Origin: a virus
IMG/VR virus record: IMGVR_UViG_3300025687_000127
Span: 1 to 38,478 of that record
Strand: one strand, 5' to 3'
DNA length: 38,478 bases
Shown here: one piece after another, positions 23,601 to 32,744 of the stretch
Layout of the letters: every line of letters begins with the position of its first letter
Numbering within the stretch: position 1 is the stretch's first letter
Translations under genes and position numbers: made by a program
Notes under the pieces: model-generated
The model's input: the letters and a program-made list of their open reading frames with translations, nothing else
Databases searched by the model: none
What the model was told of the DNA's origin: nothing

Positions 23601-26452
23601 ATTTACAATGGGTAGCTGCTCATAATCCTAATTCAAGAGCAGGAAGATTATTAGAAGCTTTACCATTTAGCAAAAATTACCAAAAAGCAAAATATAGTGA
23701 TGATGCTATTGAGTTTTTAATGGAAGAAGAAGTTATGGAAGCTATGCAAAAAACTATGAGATATGAAGATTTTGCTGGTGGTGCATATAAAACTCGTAAT
23801 AAATTTTTACAATATAAAGGTAAAAGAACTGAAGAATTAACACAAGAACAAATAACTGAAGCTGTGTATCACGAACTTAGATTATTAAGAGGTGACCCAA
23901 TTACACAAGCTGTTGCTAGATATGGTTATGGTAGTGATGAACTTAAAAAATGGATTGCTTCACCTGCTGGTCAAGAAGCTAGATTAAGATATATTGAATA
24001 CAAAGGTAGAAAAGCACAAAACTTTATTGATGATGCATCTTTTGATTTAGACCAACATTTACAATATTTAGAATCAAGAATACGTAAAATATCTGGTGGT
24101 GTTTTAGATTTAGCTAAAGATGCTAAACAAAATAAATCAGGTAAGTTTATATATCAATTAAGAACAGATATAGATACTGGTAACTCATTAATTAGACAAT
24201 TAATTGCTGATGGTAAGTTAGTTAAATTTGGTAAAACAGGTACAAATAAAAAAGATGTTATTGATTTTATGACTGATGATAAGTTAATGAGAACATTTAG
24301 TAAAAACAAAGTATTAGATGAATTAACTCAATATTACAAAAAAAGTGACGGTATTAATCCTGGAGTATTAAATCAAGTAGAAGATATAACTCCTAATCCA
24401 CAAGGTGCTAATAATTTCTTAGGTAGTTTAGAAGATATTATGGAACATTTTTATCAAACATATTTTGATAAGTTAATGACAAAACCTATAGGTATTCTTA
24501 ATAGGTCTACAACATTTAAACAATTTAGATGGATGTATATTCAAGAAAGATTTGAAGATATGTCTACTGCATTGAGAACTAAGTTTATTCAAGAAGCTAA
24601 AGATGCTGCTATACCTAAAGGTATTATACAAGAACTAGAAGGATTAAAACGATTATACAAACCAGGTAAGTTTGATGATTACAATGTGATGCACACAGAA
24701 TCTAAAGCTTATGCATTAGCTGGTGTAAAAGAATTACTATATGACACAAGAAAACGACATACATTATCTGACAAACTTGTAAACATATTTCCATTTATTG
24801 AAGTATGGTTTGAAGTATTCCAAACATGGGGTCAATTATTTGGAGAAAACCCTTATGTACTTAGAAAAGCACATATTGCAAGTAGAGGTGCAACTGCAGC
24901 TAATACATTAGGTAGCAGTAGTACTGATGGGTTTATATCACCAGACCCTATGAATCCAGATAAAGATGTATTTGTTTATCCATTTGGTGGCTTTATGTCT
25001 AACTTAATTTTTGATGATGAACTTGTAGATGGTGAACAAAGAGTACAAATATCTCCTAGAGGACAAGTACAAGGTGTTAACTTACTTGCACAAGGATTTG
25101 TACCAGGACCTAACTCATTTGTAGCTTTTGGTATTGATAGATTATTACCTAAAGTAGAAAGAGCAACTACAGCATTAGGAGTTAAATACGGTTGGGCTAA
25201 TGAATTAGAAAAAAGATTATTTGGTGATTTCCCACCACCTGACAAATTAAGTGATGTATTTAAAGGTTCTCCAGTTTATAGAAAATTATTTGCTGCATTA
25301 AAAGACGAAGATAGTTTTGATTTAATTAGTGATGGTTCTTCAGAAGCTACAAAAATGAGAGCTAAAAAAACTATTGAGTTATACAGATGGGGTGTATCTG
25401 CTGGTGAGCCACTTAGATTATATAACGAAGGTAAGTTAGATAGTTATTTGAAGAAATTATATCCTAATGAAAATATTAGAGGACTTAATCAAGGACAAAT
25501 AGAAAATGGTTATCTTGAATATGCTAAAGAAAAATCAGGTACATTATTCTTTTTTGAATTTATGTATCAATTCTTTGGACCTACAGGATTTAAACCAGAG
25601 TTTTTTATAGAAGATAAACAAGGACATTTATGGGGTCAATCTGCTTTGTATGAAGAATATGTACGTATCAAAGAAGAAAACAATCAAAATGACGTAGCTA
25701 CTTTTAATGAGTTCTTAGAACTATATGGTGTTGAATATCCTTATTTGTTAAGTCCTAGGTCACAAACTGAAGGTGCAAAGATGCCTTCTAGTGTTAGAGT
25801 ACAAAACTTTCAAAAAAATAATCCAGAGATATTTAATGATTTAAAAATAAGTGGTTATTACTTAAACATTGATAATCCTTATGAAGAAAAAAATTATGAT
25901 GAAATACTTGATTACAAGAACGCATTAAGTCCTGACCAGTATCGTAGAGCTGTTAATGATACAATTGGTTTCTTTAGATATAAAACATATTCACAAAAAG
26001 TAGATGGATTAGAAAATTTAAGTTCTGTTCAAAAAACAATTCTTAAAAGAGCTTACAGAAATGAATTAAAACTTAACTTACCTGGTTTCCAAGCAGAAGA
26101 ATATGGATTGATGAACCCACCTGCAGTTATGGATATATTTAATGAAATGAGAACTAAATGGATGAATAATCCTGCTGTTATGGAATTAAATGCTGGTAAA
26201 GGTTTTGCTGAAATAATGCAATACTGGGGATATGCAGAGGCATTATCAATGGAATATTCTACATCACAAAATCCTGACTGGTGGTTATCATCTGAAGACC
26301 CTAGAGCTAAAGCATTAAGAATTTATGTATATAACAGAGCTAATGGTTTAATTGAAAAATACCCAGAGTTTTGGGGAGTATGGACAGGAGTTATGTTAAA
26401 GTTGTATAGAGATGACCAAGAAGTATTAGATTATTTTATTGAGGATAAATAG
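20618..26452 (+). CDS. Giant virion protein (1944 aa), probable internal/ejection protein
   Basis: Single uninterrupted frame, the largest gene here. Mostly helical, rich in Lys, Asn, Tyr and Phe, with many aromatic motifs (LVNIFPFIEVWFEVFQTW, YPFGGFMSNLIFDDELVDG) and no membrane segment. I looked for single-subunit RNA polymerase, lysozyme and MuF signatures and did not see them. It lies between portal and scaffold, not where a tape measure normally lies. Podovirus-type ejection proteins of this size go into the cell with the DNA; this is inference. Its end overlaps a GTG start. Confidence 0.8.
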   Translation: MGFILHDRNEFEELLKARNQTELKATQYSAMFQPDPMVVLENVNKYTNEMPEINTSDAATLSMLNVPTTYQASRDIAQITSSNRIYNEAKLWNELQSEFQYDHLEDNMKMTIWDLATAGFAPGGAKPFDVQYGVWLGAALDAFFQTFGPGGSGKWSVGSLIVNAGTPGQPMQVGRSVAYLRDLREYNKLLKQGYSEGQAQKKLSIDLSGTTVANLGEDLSGLDKLKQQIDMIQEAHRMGGEPVLANMFRQVIQGKPLNFDRATLFTLESVKAEKTPHYIKLTTEYGMSPDEARAFIYKNIGDPLKAFDEKGEINYTSSYRPNRVNFYAGRFRQKYFLAGQTEQDYFRPDWADRDILLEYSPGKVTAAEFYEPGTLAFRNMSGLIDAAHQIVPDIVAGKGVKGIKNLQKGLRGVNPALKLVENGRLKKGTALSKSNIKVSAKNLADNVLEEVGPRIDGATGTGIFDDLVDSSYQLLTNKNVTSDFTQTRKALKKMRKENTLFGSVPRFFQSTKDEILNAPTNVNLFKAIAEEDNLFFVATNPWIKRMELPVQIQKALVDTTDWVEVQKIFGQMIDTGYTIQRAGQNIPYTLPGKLLPKTGSLALNKLLQSTGIKTDAAYRTFGSFAGEKLRPIREGVRKATKAVLPGKLGPRDPKKLVRVENTIDAAVVDKASAIAEMTEFQSKLDKVSPAYALEKMDKMGLPKFERYLGFSSNYNSTYNPYYRKLLGVVPEMGIPLNNLQQGYRQLVSHLQINNYDHIEGNKILREFLEIDPLDKNKYRDFAFKQASRDYKKIKAQGGNYAYIADHVQEMFEGLQKSKLYATDKNKNVLPNIGTNYRGFELNELGMPIDNFGKEVTTISASMLSEMQDNIAPLIDYRLIERAVSPLFKAYPNGEFKRTSILLDTQKYIKHKTQHSKFWGKASDGVDIPNPFEEGIINVKRLENNFMSNLMSFYTRNVFKPLVLMRFAFFTRVFMEEQARIAMKGLQGFYNKPWQYLQWVAAHNPNSRAGRLLEALPFSKNYQKAKYSDDAIEFLMEEEVMEAMQKTMRYEDFAGGAYKTRNKFLQYKGKRTEELTQEQITEAVYHELRLLRGDPITQAVARYGYGSDELKKWIASPAGQEARLRYIEYKGRKAQNFIDDASFDLDQHLQYLESRIRKISGGVLDLAKDAKQNKSGKFIYQLRTDIDTGNSLIRQLIADGKLVKFGKTGTNKKDVIDFMTDDKLMRTFSKNKVLDELTQYYKKSDGINPGVLNQVEDITPNPQGANNFLGSLEDIMEHFYQTYFDKLMTKPIGILNRSTTFKQFRWMYIQERFEDMSTALRTKFIQEAKDAAIPKGIIQELEGLKRLYKPGKFDDYNVMHTESKAYALAGVKELLYDTRKRHTLSDKLVNIFPFIEVWFEVFQTWGQLFGENPYVLRKAHIASRGATAANTLGSSSTDGFISPDPMNPDKDVFVYPFGGFMSNLIFDDELVDGEQRVQISPRGQVQGVNLLAQGFVPGPNSFVAFGIDRLLPKVERATTALGVKYGWANELEKRLFGDFPPPDKLSDVFKGSPVYRKLFAALKDEDSFDLISDGSSEATKMRAKKTIELYRWGVSAGEPLRLYNEGKLDSYLKKLYPNENIRGLNQGQIENGYLEYAKEKSGTLFFFEFMYQFFGPTGFKPEFFIEDKQGHLWGQSALYEEYVRIKEENNQNDVATFNEFLELYGVEYPYLLSPRSQTEGAKMPSSVRVQNFQKNNPEIFNDLKISGYYLNIDNPYEEKNYDEILDYKNALSPDQYRRAVNDTIGFFRYKTYSQKVDGLENLSSVQKTILKRAYRNELKLNLPGFQAEEYGLMNPPAVMDIFNEMRTKWMNNPAVMELNAGKGFAEIMQYWGYAEALSMEYSTSQNPDWWLSSEDPRAKALRIYVYNRANGLIEKYPEFWGVWTGVMLKLYRDDQEVLDYFIEDK

Positions 26453-27822
26453 TGAAAGAAAAGTTAATAGCATTATGGAATGCTTTAAATGAAAAACAAA
26501 ATAATTCTCCACTTAAAGGTTCAATACCTAGAAAGTTAAGAGAGTTTAATCAATTTATTAATGATGAGTTTTGGTCTAAAACACCTTTAAGTGATGAAAA
26601 TGCTAAAGAAGCTCAACGTGAAATTGCTAATTGGTGGAACTCTAACATTGCTACAACTGAAGCAGAACAGATAGAAGTAGAAGATGTAGGCGTACCTACA
26701 CCTAGTAAAACAGAGTTTGAATCACAAGTACCAGCAGAAGTTTCTGGTAAAAAAACTGGTAAGTATTATGAGAATATATTTTCTTATGGTATGTCTGAAC
26801 CATCATTTAATAAGTTATTGTCATTGTTTGGTGTCAATCCAAATGAAGAAGCTGTATATAACTACATAGCGAGTTTAGATGTAGGTGACCCATTTAGAGC
26901 AGAAGCTTTAGATTACTTAGCTTTAATGACTGGTGAAACATTATTAAGACCAGCATATACAGAAGATGGTGTACCAATACTTGATGATAATGAAACACAA
27001 GTATTAATGCCATTTACTGGACATTTTCAGGGAGTTAAAGTAGAAGACTTTATAGATTCTAATGCAACACCAGATGAAATTAACAGATGGCAAACATACT
27101 TAGAACAAAACAATATTGTACCTGATAATTACTTTGCTGAAAGTAGAGGAGAAATGTCAGAGAAATTACGTGCTTCTGTTAAGTATGTTATGAACTGGTT
27201 AGATGAAAATAGATATGTTGTTAAAGGTACAGATATTTATGAAACTATAATGCAACAAACACCTGTGTATTTTACATCTTCATCTGCTGCTTATGATGAT
27301 GCTGATTATCATAGAAATTTATTGCAGTATGCATTAGAAGAAATGGCTGTATCACAAGATGCTTTAGATGATGTAGAAGAAGCTAAAATTGCTAAACAAC
27401 TTGCTGAAGAATATATACCACCAACTAAAGCTAACTTAGAAGATATGGTAGAAAATTACTTTACTACGAAGCTTGGACGTAAACCTACTGAAGAAGAATT
27501 AGACCAATGGTCAACTACTTTTGCTGATAGTTACTCTGTAGCATTTGCACAAGCTAGAAGTAAAGCTAAACAGTTAGCGGATTATAACTTTATGGTTTCA
27601 CAACCAGAGTATTTAGAAATGACATCACAACAAGAACAATTGCAAAAAGATTATCCTGGTGCAGGTTTTATTGATTTGTCTGCATTTAGTACTGCATCAC
27701 CAGAAGAAATTATGAATGAACAATTAGAATCTGAATACGGTAAACAAATAGACGCAGTTGAATCAGGTAGGAGAATTAGAAAACTACAAAGCGATTTGTT
27801 GTCTTATATGGCTGGTAGATAA
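26452..27822 (+). CDS. Unknown virion-type protein (456 aa)
   Basis: GTG start overlapping the previous TAG (TAGTG). Acidic, largely helical, with LEDMVENYFTTKLGRKPTEEELDQW (about 330-354, shown in part), which recalls the LGR.PT..E motif that recurs in phage internal virion proteins. No catalytic residues recognised. Followed by TAATG overlap with the NADAR gene, so probably co-expressed and co-packaged. Confidence 0.75.
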   Translation: MKEKLIALWNALNEKQNNSPLKGSIPRKLREFNQFINDEFWSKTPLSDENAKEAQREIANWWNSNIATTEAEQIEVEDVGVPTPSKTEFESQVPAEVSGKKTGKYYENIFSYGMSEPSFNKLLSLFGVNPNEEAVYNYIASLDVGDPFRAEALDYLALMTGETLLRPAYTEDGVPILDDNETQVLMPFTGHFQGVKVEDFIDSNATPDEINRWQTYLEQNNIVPDNYFAESRGEMSEKLRASVKYVMNWLDENRYVVKGTDIYETIMQQTPVYFTSSSAAYDDADYHRNLLQYALEEMAVSQDALDDVEEAKIAKQLAEEYIPPTKANLEDMVENYFTTKLGRKPTEEELDQWSTTFADSYSVAFAQARSKAKQLADYNFMVSQPEYLEMTSQQEQLQKDYPGAGFIDLSAFSTASPEEIMNEQLESEYGKQIDAVESGRRIRKLQSDLLSYMAGR

Positions 27823-30245
27823 TGTCATTTGCTCTTGTTAATCAAATAGCTAGAGATAGTTTGGATTTTACTAACCCAGATAAATTAACTCCTAGTGACC
27901 CTAGAAGAAAACCTGTATTTGAAACTTTAGAAGAAATTAGAAGATTACAAGCACGATTAGACAATATAAAGAAAACAAAAAATACAGATGTATTTGCTAG
28001 TGAAACTGCTTGGCAACAACAAGTTAATAAATTACAAGTTAAAATAAATAATGCTAATACTTACTTACAAGAATTATTAGGTGAAGGTACAGTAGAAAAA
28101 ACTAGATTGTCTGATGTACAACCTAGAGTATATAGTGCTGACCCACAAACATCTACAGAATTAATTGACAAAAATATTAATATATATTCTACAGAAACAA
28201 GTGAGTTTGCTAAATTATCTAACCCTATGACACCTACATTTGAATATGAAGGTAGAAAGTATAGAAGTGTTGAACATGCTTATCAATCATTAAAATCAGG
28301 ACAGTTTGATGAAACTGCTTATAGAGCATTTTTAAATGCACCTGATAGTAAAAGACCATCACAAGGAACTATGGGTACAGATAAAGACAATAGTATTTCT
28401 TTAATGAAAAAGCTTTATAAAGAAATGTTAAATCAAAATCCTCAACAAGTAGATTTATTATTAAAAACAGGTAATGCAAATCTTACACATCTACAAGATA
28501 AAACTATTTGGAAAGATGAATTTCCTAAAATATTAATGGAACTTAGAGATGAATTTAGTAATACTAATACAATTAAACCAGTAGAACGTGTAGGTAATTG
28601 GACTAGAGCTGAAGTTGAAGCTGATAAAGGTTATACATATTTGTTTGGAGATAATACAGCTGATAGAGCTAGTGGAGTAGTTCCTACTCAAACACAAGCA
28701 GTTATTAGAGGTTTAGATAATGCTGTAGGTATTGATACTAGATTGTCAAGAACTGAAGATTGGGTAGACACAGATGCTAATTATAATAAGTTTACACAAC
28801 ACGTTGACGAACAAATACAAAAAGCATTGGATATGGGTAAACCAATTAAAGTATCTGCTGGTGGTATGGGTACAGGTATGGCTAAAGCATTACCACCTAG
28901 ATTTAAAGAATACTTAGATAATGCTATAAAAAATATAGGTACAAGTGCAACACAATTTAATCAAGTATCACCTGACGCTAATTATCCTATTAGAACAAAA
29001 TATAATGCAGAAAATGCTGCTATTACAATAGATTTTACACAAGATGCATCTAAAGGTAGTGGTGCTACTAAAAAAAATGTTAATGCTTCAGGTAACAAAT
29101 ATCAAGCAGTTGTTGTTGATAGCAATGGTTTAATGAAAAATACTGACAATATAGATGCATTAGCTAAAGTAATTGCAGATAACTTAACAAGTGGACAAGT
29201 AGTTAACATTGCTGGTCATGGTGCATATAAAGCTACTAGATTAGGTTCTGCTGGATTTAACGAAGCAATACAGCAAAGTGTATTTGATAATGAACTTAAC
29301 AAAATATTTGATAGAGTTAAATTTTTTATTGGTGATAAACCTATAACAGGTATGGTTATCAGTGGTGGACAATCAGGATATGATGAAGCTGGTATTAAAG
29401 CTGCTAGAAAAATAGGAGTACCTACACAAGTAAACTACACAGGTGAAGGACTTTATAGACCACCAGAAGCAACTGGTGCTAAAGATGATATTAATAATGC
29501 AGAAGCTTTTAGAAAAAGATTTCAAAGATATGGTCCTGGTGGTATGCCACCTATTGATACACCTGAATTTGAAGTGTGGTCACAAGCAAATATAGAAGGT
29601 AAAACAGAAGCAGAGATACTATCTATGGTATCTAAAGAAACAGGTGTTGAAGAAGAATTACTTAAAAAAGGTATAGGTAATTTACCTGGCTGGGTTTTAG
29701 TTCCACTTGAACAAGCACTTGAAACAGTTTTACGCAATACTAAAGCTGCACCATTATTAAAAAATTTAATTAGATATGAATTAAGTGCATTTGCTGCAAT
29801 GATTATTGGTGGTGCAGGTAGTTTTGCTGCTAGTTATGCACAACAAAGATTTGGCAATATGCAAATGTTTTCTAACTTAATGCCTGGTTCTGCACCTAAT
29901 CAAATGCCTACACAAGATTTAGAACAAGCATTGAATAAAGAACAACTAGATACTGTATTGTTTCAAGATGAAGAAGGTAATGATTTTACAATGCATGATT
30001 TAATAAAGTATGAAGCTGCTGGAAATGCTGGTAAAGTAATGGAAGCAGTAGCTAAAGTAATGCCTTCTTATTATTTAGATGAATTTATATTTAAATTAAA
30101 TCCAGAATTTAGAGAAGAATATGGAGATAAAAAGTTTTTTAGTGAAGGTGGTTGGAGAGCTAGCCTTGCACAACCAACATTAATAGAAAAAGCTTTAAAA
30201 CAATTTGCAGAAAGTATGATAGGATTAAGTAACTATGGTAGATAA
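27822..30245 (+). CDS. NADAR plus SLOG (cpYpsA-like) protein (807 aa) in the virion module
   Basis: Residues 1-100: coiled-coil region. Residues 119-245: NADAR (YbiA-like), with INIYST (119-124), YRSVEHAYQSLKSG (147-160, E151, H152), IWKDE (W230) and MELRDEF (239-245). Around 340-370: GGMGTGMAKALPPRFKEYL (347-365), a glycine motif I associate with NADAR companions. About 425-555: a cpYpsA/SLOG-like domain with VVNIAGHGAYKA and VISGGQSGYDEAGIKAARKI (512-531), the GGQ(T/S)G.D loop that binds nucleotides. Residues 654-673: hydrophobic segment (LSAFAAMIIGGAGSFAASYA). NADAR proteins are N-glycosidases reported to reverse guanine ADP-ribosylation; SLOG domains bind NAD/ADP-ribose-type ligands. Inferred: an injected or late-expressed counter-defence factor. 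No homolog search was run. Confidence 0.8.
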   Translation: MSFALVNQIARDSLDFTNPDKLTPSDPRRKPVFETLEEIRRLQARLDNIKKTKNTDVFASETAWQQQVNKLQVKINNANTYLQELLGEGTVEKTRLSDVQPRVYSADPQTSTELIDKNINIYSTETSEFAKLSNPMTPTFEYEGRKYRSVEHAYQSLKSGQFDETAYRAFLNAPDSKRPSQGTMGTDKDNSISLMKKLYKEMLNQNPQQVDLLLKTGNANLTHLQDKTIWKDEFPKILMELRDEFSNTNTIKPVERVGNWTRAEVEADKGYTYLFGDNTADRASGVVPTQTQAVIRGLDNAVGIDTRLSRTEDWVDTDANYNKFTQHVDEQIQKALDMGKPIKVSAGGMGTGMAKALPPRFKEYLDNAIKNIGTSATQFNQVSPDANYPIRTKYNAENAAITIDFTQDASKGSGATKKNVNASGNKYQAVVVDSNGLMKNTDNIDALAKVIADNLTSGQVVNIAGHGAYKATRLGSAGFNEAIQQSVFDNELNKIFDRVKFFIGDKPITGMVISGGQSGYDEAGIKAARKIGVPTQVNYTGEGLYRPPEATGAKDDINNAEAFRKRFQRYGPGGMPPIDTPEFEVWSQANIEGKTEAEILSMVSKETGVEEELLKKGIGNLPGWVLVPLEQALETVLRNTKAAPLLKNLIRYELSAFAAMIIGGAGSFAASYAQQRFGNMQMFSNLMPGSAPNQMPTQDLEQALNKEQLDTVLFQDEEGNDFTMHDLIKYEAAGNAGKVMEAVAKVMPSYYLDEFIFKLNPEFREEYGDKKFFSEGGWRASLAQPTLIEKALKQFAESMIGLSNYGR

Positions 30246-31527
30246 AAATAATTTAATTGATGGTAATATATCAGTTGAAGATGCAGTAGCAGCCTCAGAA
30301 GGTGCATCTTATAATTTTCAATCAGATTATCCTAATTCAGAAATAGTTTACGTTTATGGTGAAGGTTATAAGATAGCAGTTCAACAAGGTAACTACACAT
30401 ACTTTATGGATTTACCTGATGATTTTGTATTATCTGATATATCTAATGCACCTAGTAGAGGCAGTGATGCTAAACATACAGATGATGCAGAAGTAAAAGC
30501 TAGAGAAGCTAATGGTATTAGAGAAATTAAAAGTGCTAATGATTACAATGCAGGGTTTAATAGTCCTTATGTAGTTCCTGTACCTGTAGGTATAGTAGAA
30601 CTTGGTGAAAATACTGATTATCAAGAGTTAGCTAAAGAATTTTCTATTGTATTAGAACGTAATAAAACCAGAATTACATCTACATTATTTAATGATGCAG
30701 AGTATGTTGGATTACTTACATCAATGTTGTATGAAACAGATGGTGATGTAAGTAAAGCTATTACTAACTTGGCTGGTACAAATACTTATGGTGTAATTCT
30801 TAGACGATTAGGTTTAAAACAATCTCAAATAGATGCTGAAAGAAAAGAATTTACTAATCCTTTAGCATGGGAAGAAGATTTAAGAAGATACAAAAGTTTA
30901 TTTACAACAACAGCTAAAACACAATATGGTGTTGAATTGCCAACAGATGTAGTTGACATATTAGCTGAACTTACTAGAGATGGTTATTTTACTGCTGAAT
31001 CTGCAATAGAACAGATTAATGGAATAGTAGACCCTAATGCAGGTGTAATATTAGATAATAAAATAATTAATGCTTTACAAGGACAAACAGTACCTACTAC
31101 TAAATTAAAAGAAACAGAAGTCCAAGACTTATTAGATAAATATTTACCTGACAATTTACATTCTACAATAGACATTGCTGCTGAAGCTAGTAAGTTTCGT
31201 AACAATGCTGGATATAGAGAAAAGTTTATAGATAATCTAAAGAAAACAAGGTATCAGTTTTACAATATGTATGATGAAGATATTGCTTGGGAAACTATTC
31301 TTGCTGCAAAACAAACACAAGCTAAAAGTATTTTAGGTATTGATGTAGCTAGTGATGACCCATTACTTGATGAGATAATTAAAATGAATGATTACAGTAA
31401 AGAAACTCAAAGACTTAGACAGTATGGTTTAGATAATGGATTACAAAAAACTAAAGATGATTTAACATTATCTATTATGCGTAGTTTTGGTAAAGGTATA
31501 ATTCCAACAGAAAGCTTTAGAGGATAA
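30235..31527 (+). CDS. Unknown virion-type protein (430 aa)
   Basis: Starts within the end of the NADAR gene (11-base overlap). Soluble, charged and helical from about residue 130 onward, with NTYGVILRRLGLKQSQID and EDIAWETILAAKQTQAKSIL. No motif recognised. It lies in the series of large proteins between portal and scaffold and is likely an internal virion component. The stop overlaps the next start (TAATG). Confidence 0.75.
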   Translation: MVDKNNLIDGNISVEDAVAASEGASYNFQSDYPNSEIVYVYGEGYKIAVQQGNYTYFMDLPDDFVLSDISNAPSRGSDAKHTDDAEVKAREANGIREIKSANDYNAGFNSPYVVPVPVGIVELGENTDYQELAKEFSIVLERNKTRITSTLFNDAEYVGLLTSMLYETDGDVSKAITNLAGTNTYGVILRRLGLKQSQIDAERKEFTNPLAWEEDLRRYKSLFTTTAKTQYGVELPTDVVDILAELTRDGYFTAESAIEQINGIVDPNAGVILDNKIINALQGQTVPTTKLKETEVQDLLDKYLPDNLHSTIDIAAEASKFRNNAGYREKFIDNLKKTRYQFYNMYDEDIAWETILAAKQTQAKSILGIDVASDDPLLDEIIKMNDYSKETQRLRQYGLDNGLQKTKDDLTLSIMRSFGKGIIPTESFRG

Positions 31528-32534
31528 TGGCACAAGTTACAGTATATACTTCAGATGGTAGATTTAGTACTACAGCTAACGATGAAAAAAGACCAGGTGA
31601 AGATAGGTCAGAATTAGAAAGATTACTAGCTGGTGCTATTCCAGGTAGAGAAGGTTATGCTGGTGGTAGTGTAGGTGTTAAACCTGAAGTAAGTCAAACA
31701 TCTAGTTCATCAGATTCAGGACGTAGTTATACAACAGGATTAGATTTAGCTAGGTCATTATATAATTTTATGCCTAAAGAAGTTTTAGATGTTTATGCTA
31801 AAGCTTGGGTAGAATCTGGTAGCGAAGACATTGCAATAGGTAAAACTAGAGAATCTAAAGCTTGGGAAAAAGAATTTGGATTTTTAAGACGTAAAGATGG
31901 GACATTAGTTATGAATGAAATAACAGCAATGTCAACTAAAGCTAGCTATAAAGAAACATTAGCTGAAGTAGGTGTTACTGACTTTACTGATTATGAAGAA
32001 GATTTTAATACAATGATTGGTGGAGGAGAAGCAGAAGACCCAGTATCTGCACAAGAGTTTCAAGATAGAGTAGATATTGTATATGCTGGTGTTAAAAATC
32101 AAATACCTGAAGTAGAAAAATTATTTAGAGAAAGATATGGATTAGATTTAGATAAAGGAACTATATTCTCTGCATTAGTTAATCCAAAGATACAAGATAA
32201 AATACTTTCAGGAGAAATTGCTACTTTACAATTACAAGCACAAGCATCATCAAGAGGATTTAGTACATCATTTGCAAGGTTTGAACAACTAAGAAAACTA
32301 GGTTTAACTACTGAAATGGCTTCTGGTTTATATGAATCTGCTGGTGGAATAATTAGTCAAGCTGCTGGTATAGGTAGAGAATTAGATTTACAAACACTTG
32401 AAGGTGCTGCATTAGGTCAACAAGAAGAAACTAAACGATTACAACGTATTCAAGCTGAGCTTGCATCTACACAAGGTATTCAATTAGGTGCTGCTAAAAA
32501 AGATAAACAAATTACTGGACTTATAGCAGATTAG
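31527..32534 (+). CDS. Unknown virion-type protein (335 aa)
   Basis: N-terminus Ser/Gly-rich and probably disordered (GGSVGVKPEVSQTSSSSDSG), then helical to the end (IQAELASTQGIQLGAAKKDK). Last gene before the structured leader of the scaffold/capsid unit. Family not recognised; a minor capsid or internal protein is likely by position. Confidence 0.75.
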   Translation: MAQVTVYTSDGRFSTTANDEKRPGEDRSELERLLAGAIPGREGYAGGSVGVKPEVSQTSSSSDSGRSYTTGLDLARSLYNFMPKEVLDVYAKAWVESGSEDIAIGKTRESKAWEKEFGFLRRKDGTLVMNEITAMSTKASYKETLAEVGVTDFTDYEEDFNTMIGGGEAEDPVSAQEFQDRVDIVYAGVKNQIPEVEKLFRERYGLDLDKGTIFSALVNPKIQDKILSGEIATLQLQAQASSRGFSTSFARFEQLRKLGLTTEMASGLYESAGGIISQAAGIGRELDLQTLEGAALGQQEETKRLQRIQAELASTQGIQLGAAKKDKQITGLIAD

Positions 32535-32536
32535 TG

Positions 32537-32542
32537 TATAAT
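32537..32542 (+). promoter_or_regulatory. Candidate -10 element before the capsid unit
   Basis: A perfect TATAAT sits just after the preceding stop, with a 200-base gene-free leader following. No good -35 hexamer at 16-18 bases upstream, so this is a weak or activator-dependent candidate. Confidence 0.35.
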
Positions 32543-32548
32543 AAATAT

Positions 32549-32702
32549 TAGGCGTTGCGTGGTCCGCTACAAATAGACCTGCAAATCAGCTTTCGAAGCC
32601 TACGTTGAAAGCTCGTATTAAAACCGTAGAGTAATGGACTTATAGCTTGCAGCTACCAGAGAGATAAGTCAAGTGGTAAAGGTAGCACCACGGCAAGATG
32701 CC
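32549..32702 (+). ncRNA. Structured leader or small RNA before scaffold and capsid genes
   Basis: Pairings seen: AGCTTTC (32588-32594) with GAAAGCT (32607-32613), whose loop holds CTACG (32600-32604) able to pair with CGTAG (32625-32629), giving an H-type pseudoknot; GACTTAT (32637-32643) with ATAAGTC (32664-32670); GTGGT (32673-32677) with ACCAC (32687-32691); GGCA (32692-32695) with TGCC (32699-32702). TAGGC (32549-32553) could alternatively pair with GCCTA (32598-32602). No long frame covers it and its G+C is higher than its surroundings. Followed by GTGGAGGT before the scaffold ATG. It could be a translation-controlling leader of the highly expressed capsid genes, or a separate RNA. Confidence 0.6.
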
Positions 32703-32744
32703 TATGGTCTTGTCTGATAGGTTAATACATAGTGGAGGTACAAA

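Noticed and set aside
20618-26452. Virion RNA polymerase
   Set aside because: None of the single-subunit polymerase motifs was seen, and the sigma-70-like promoters suggest host polymerase use.
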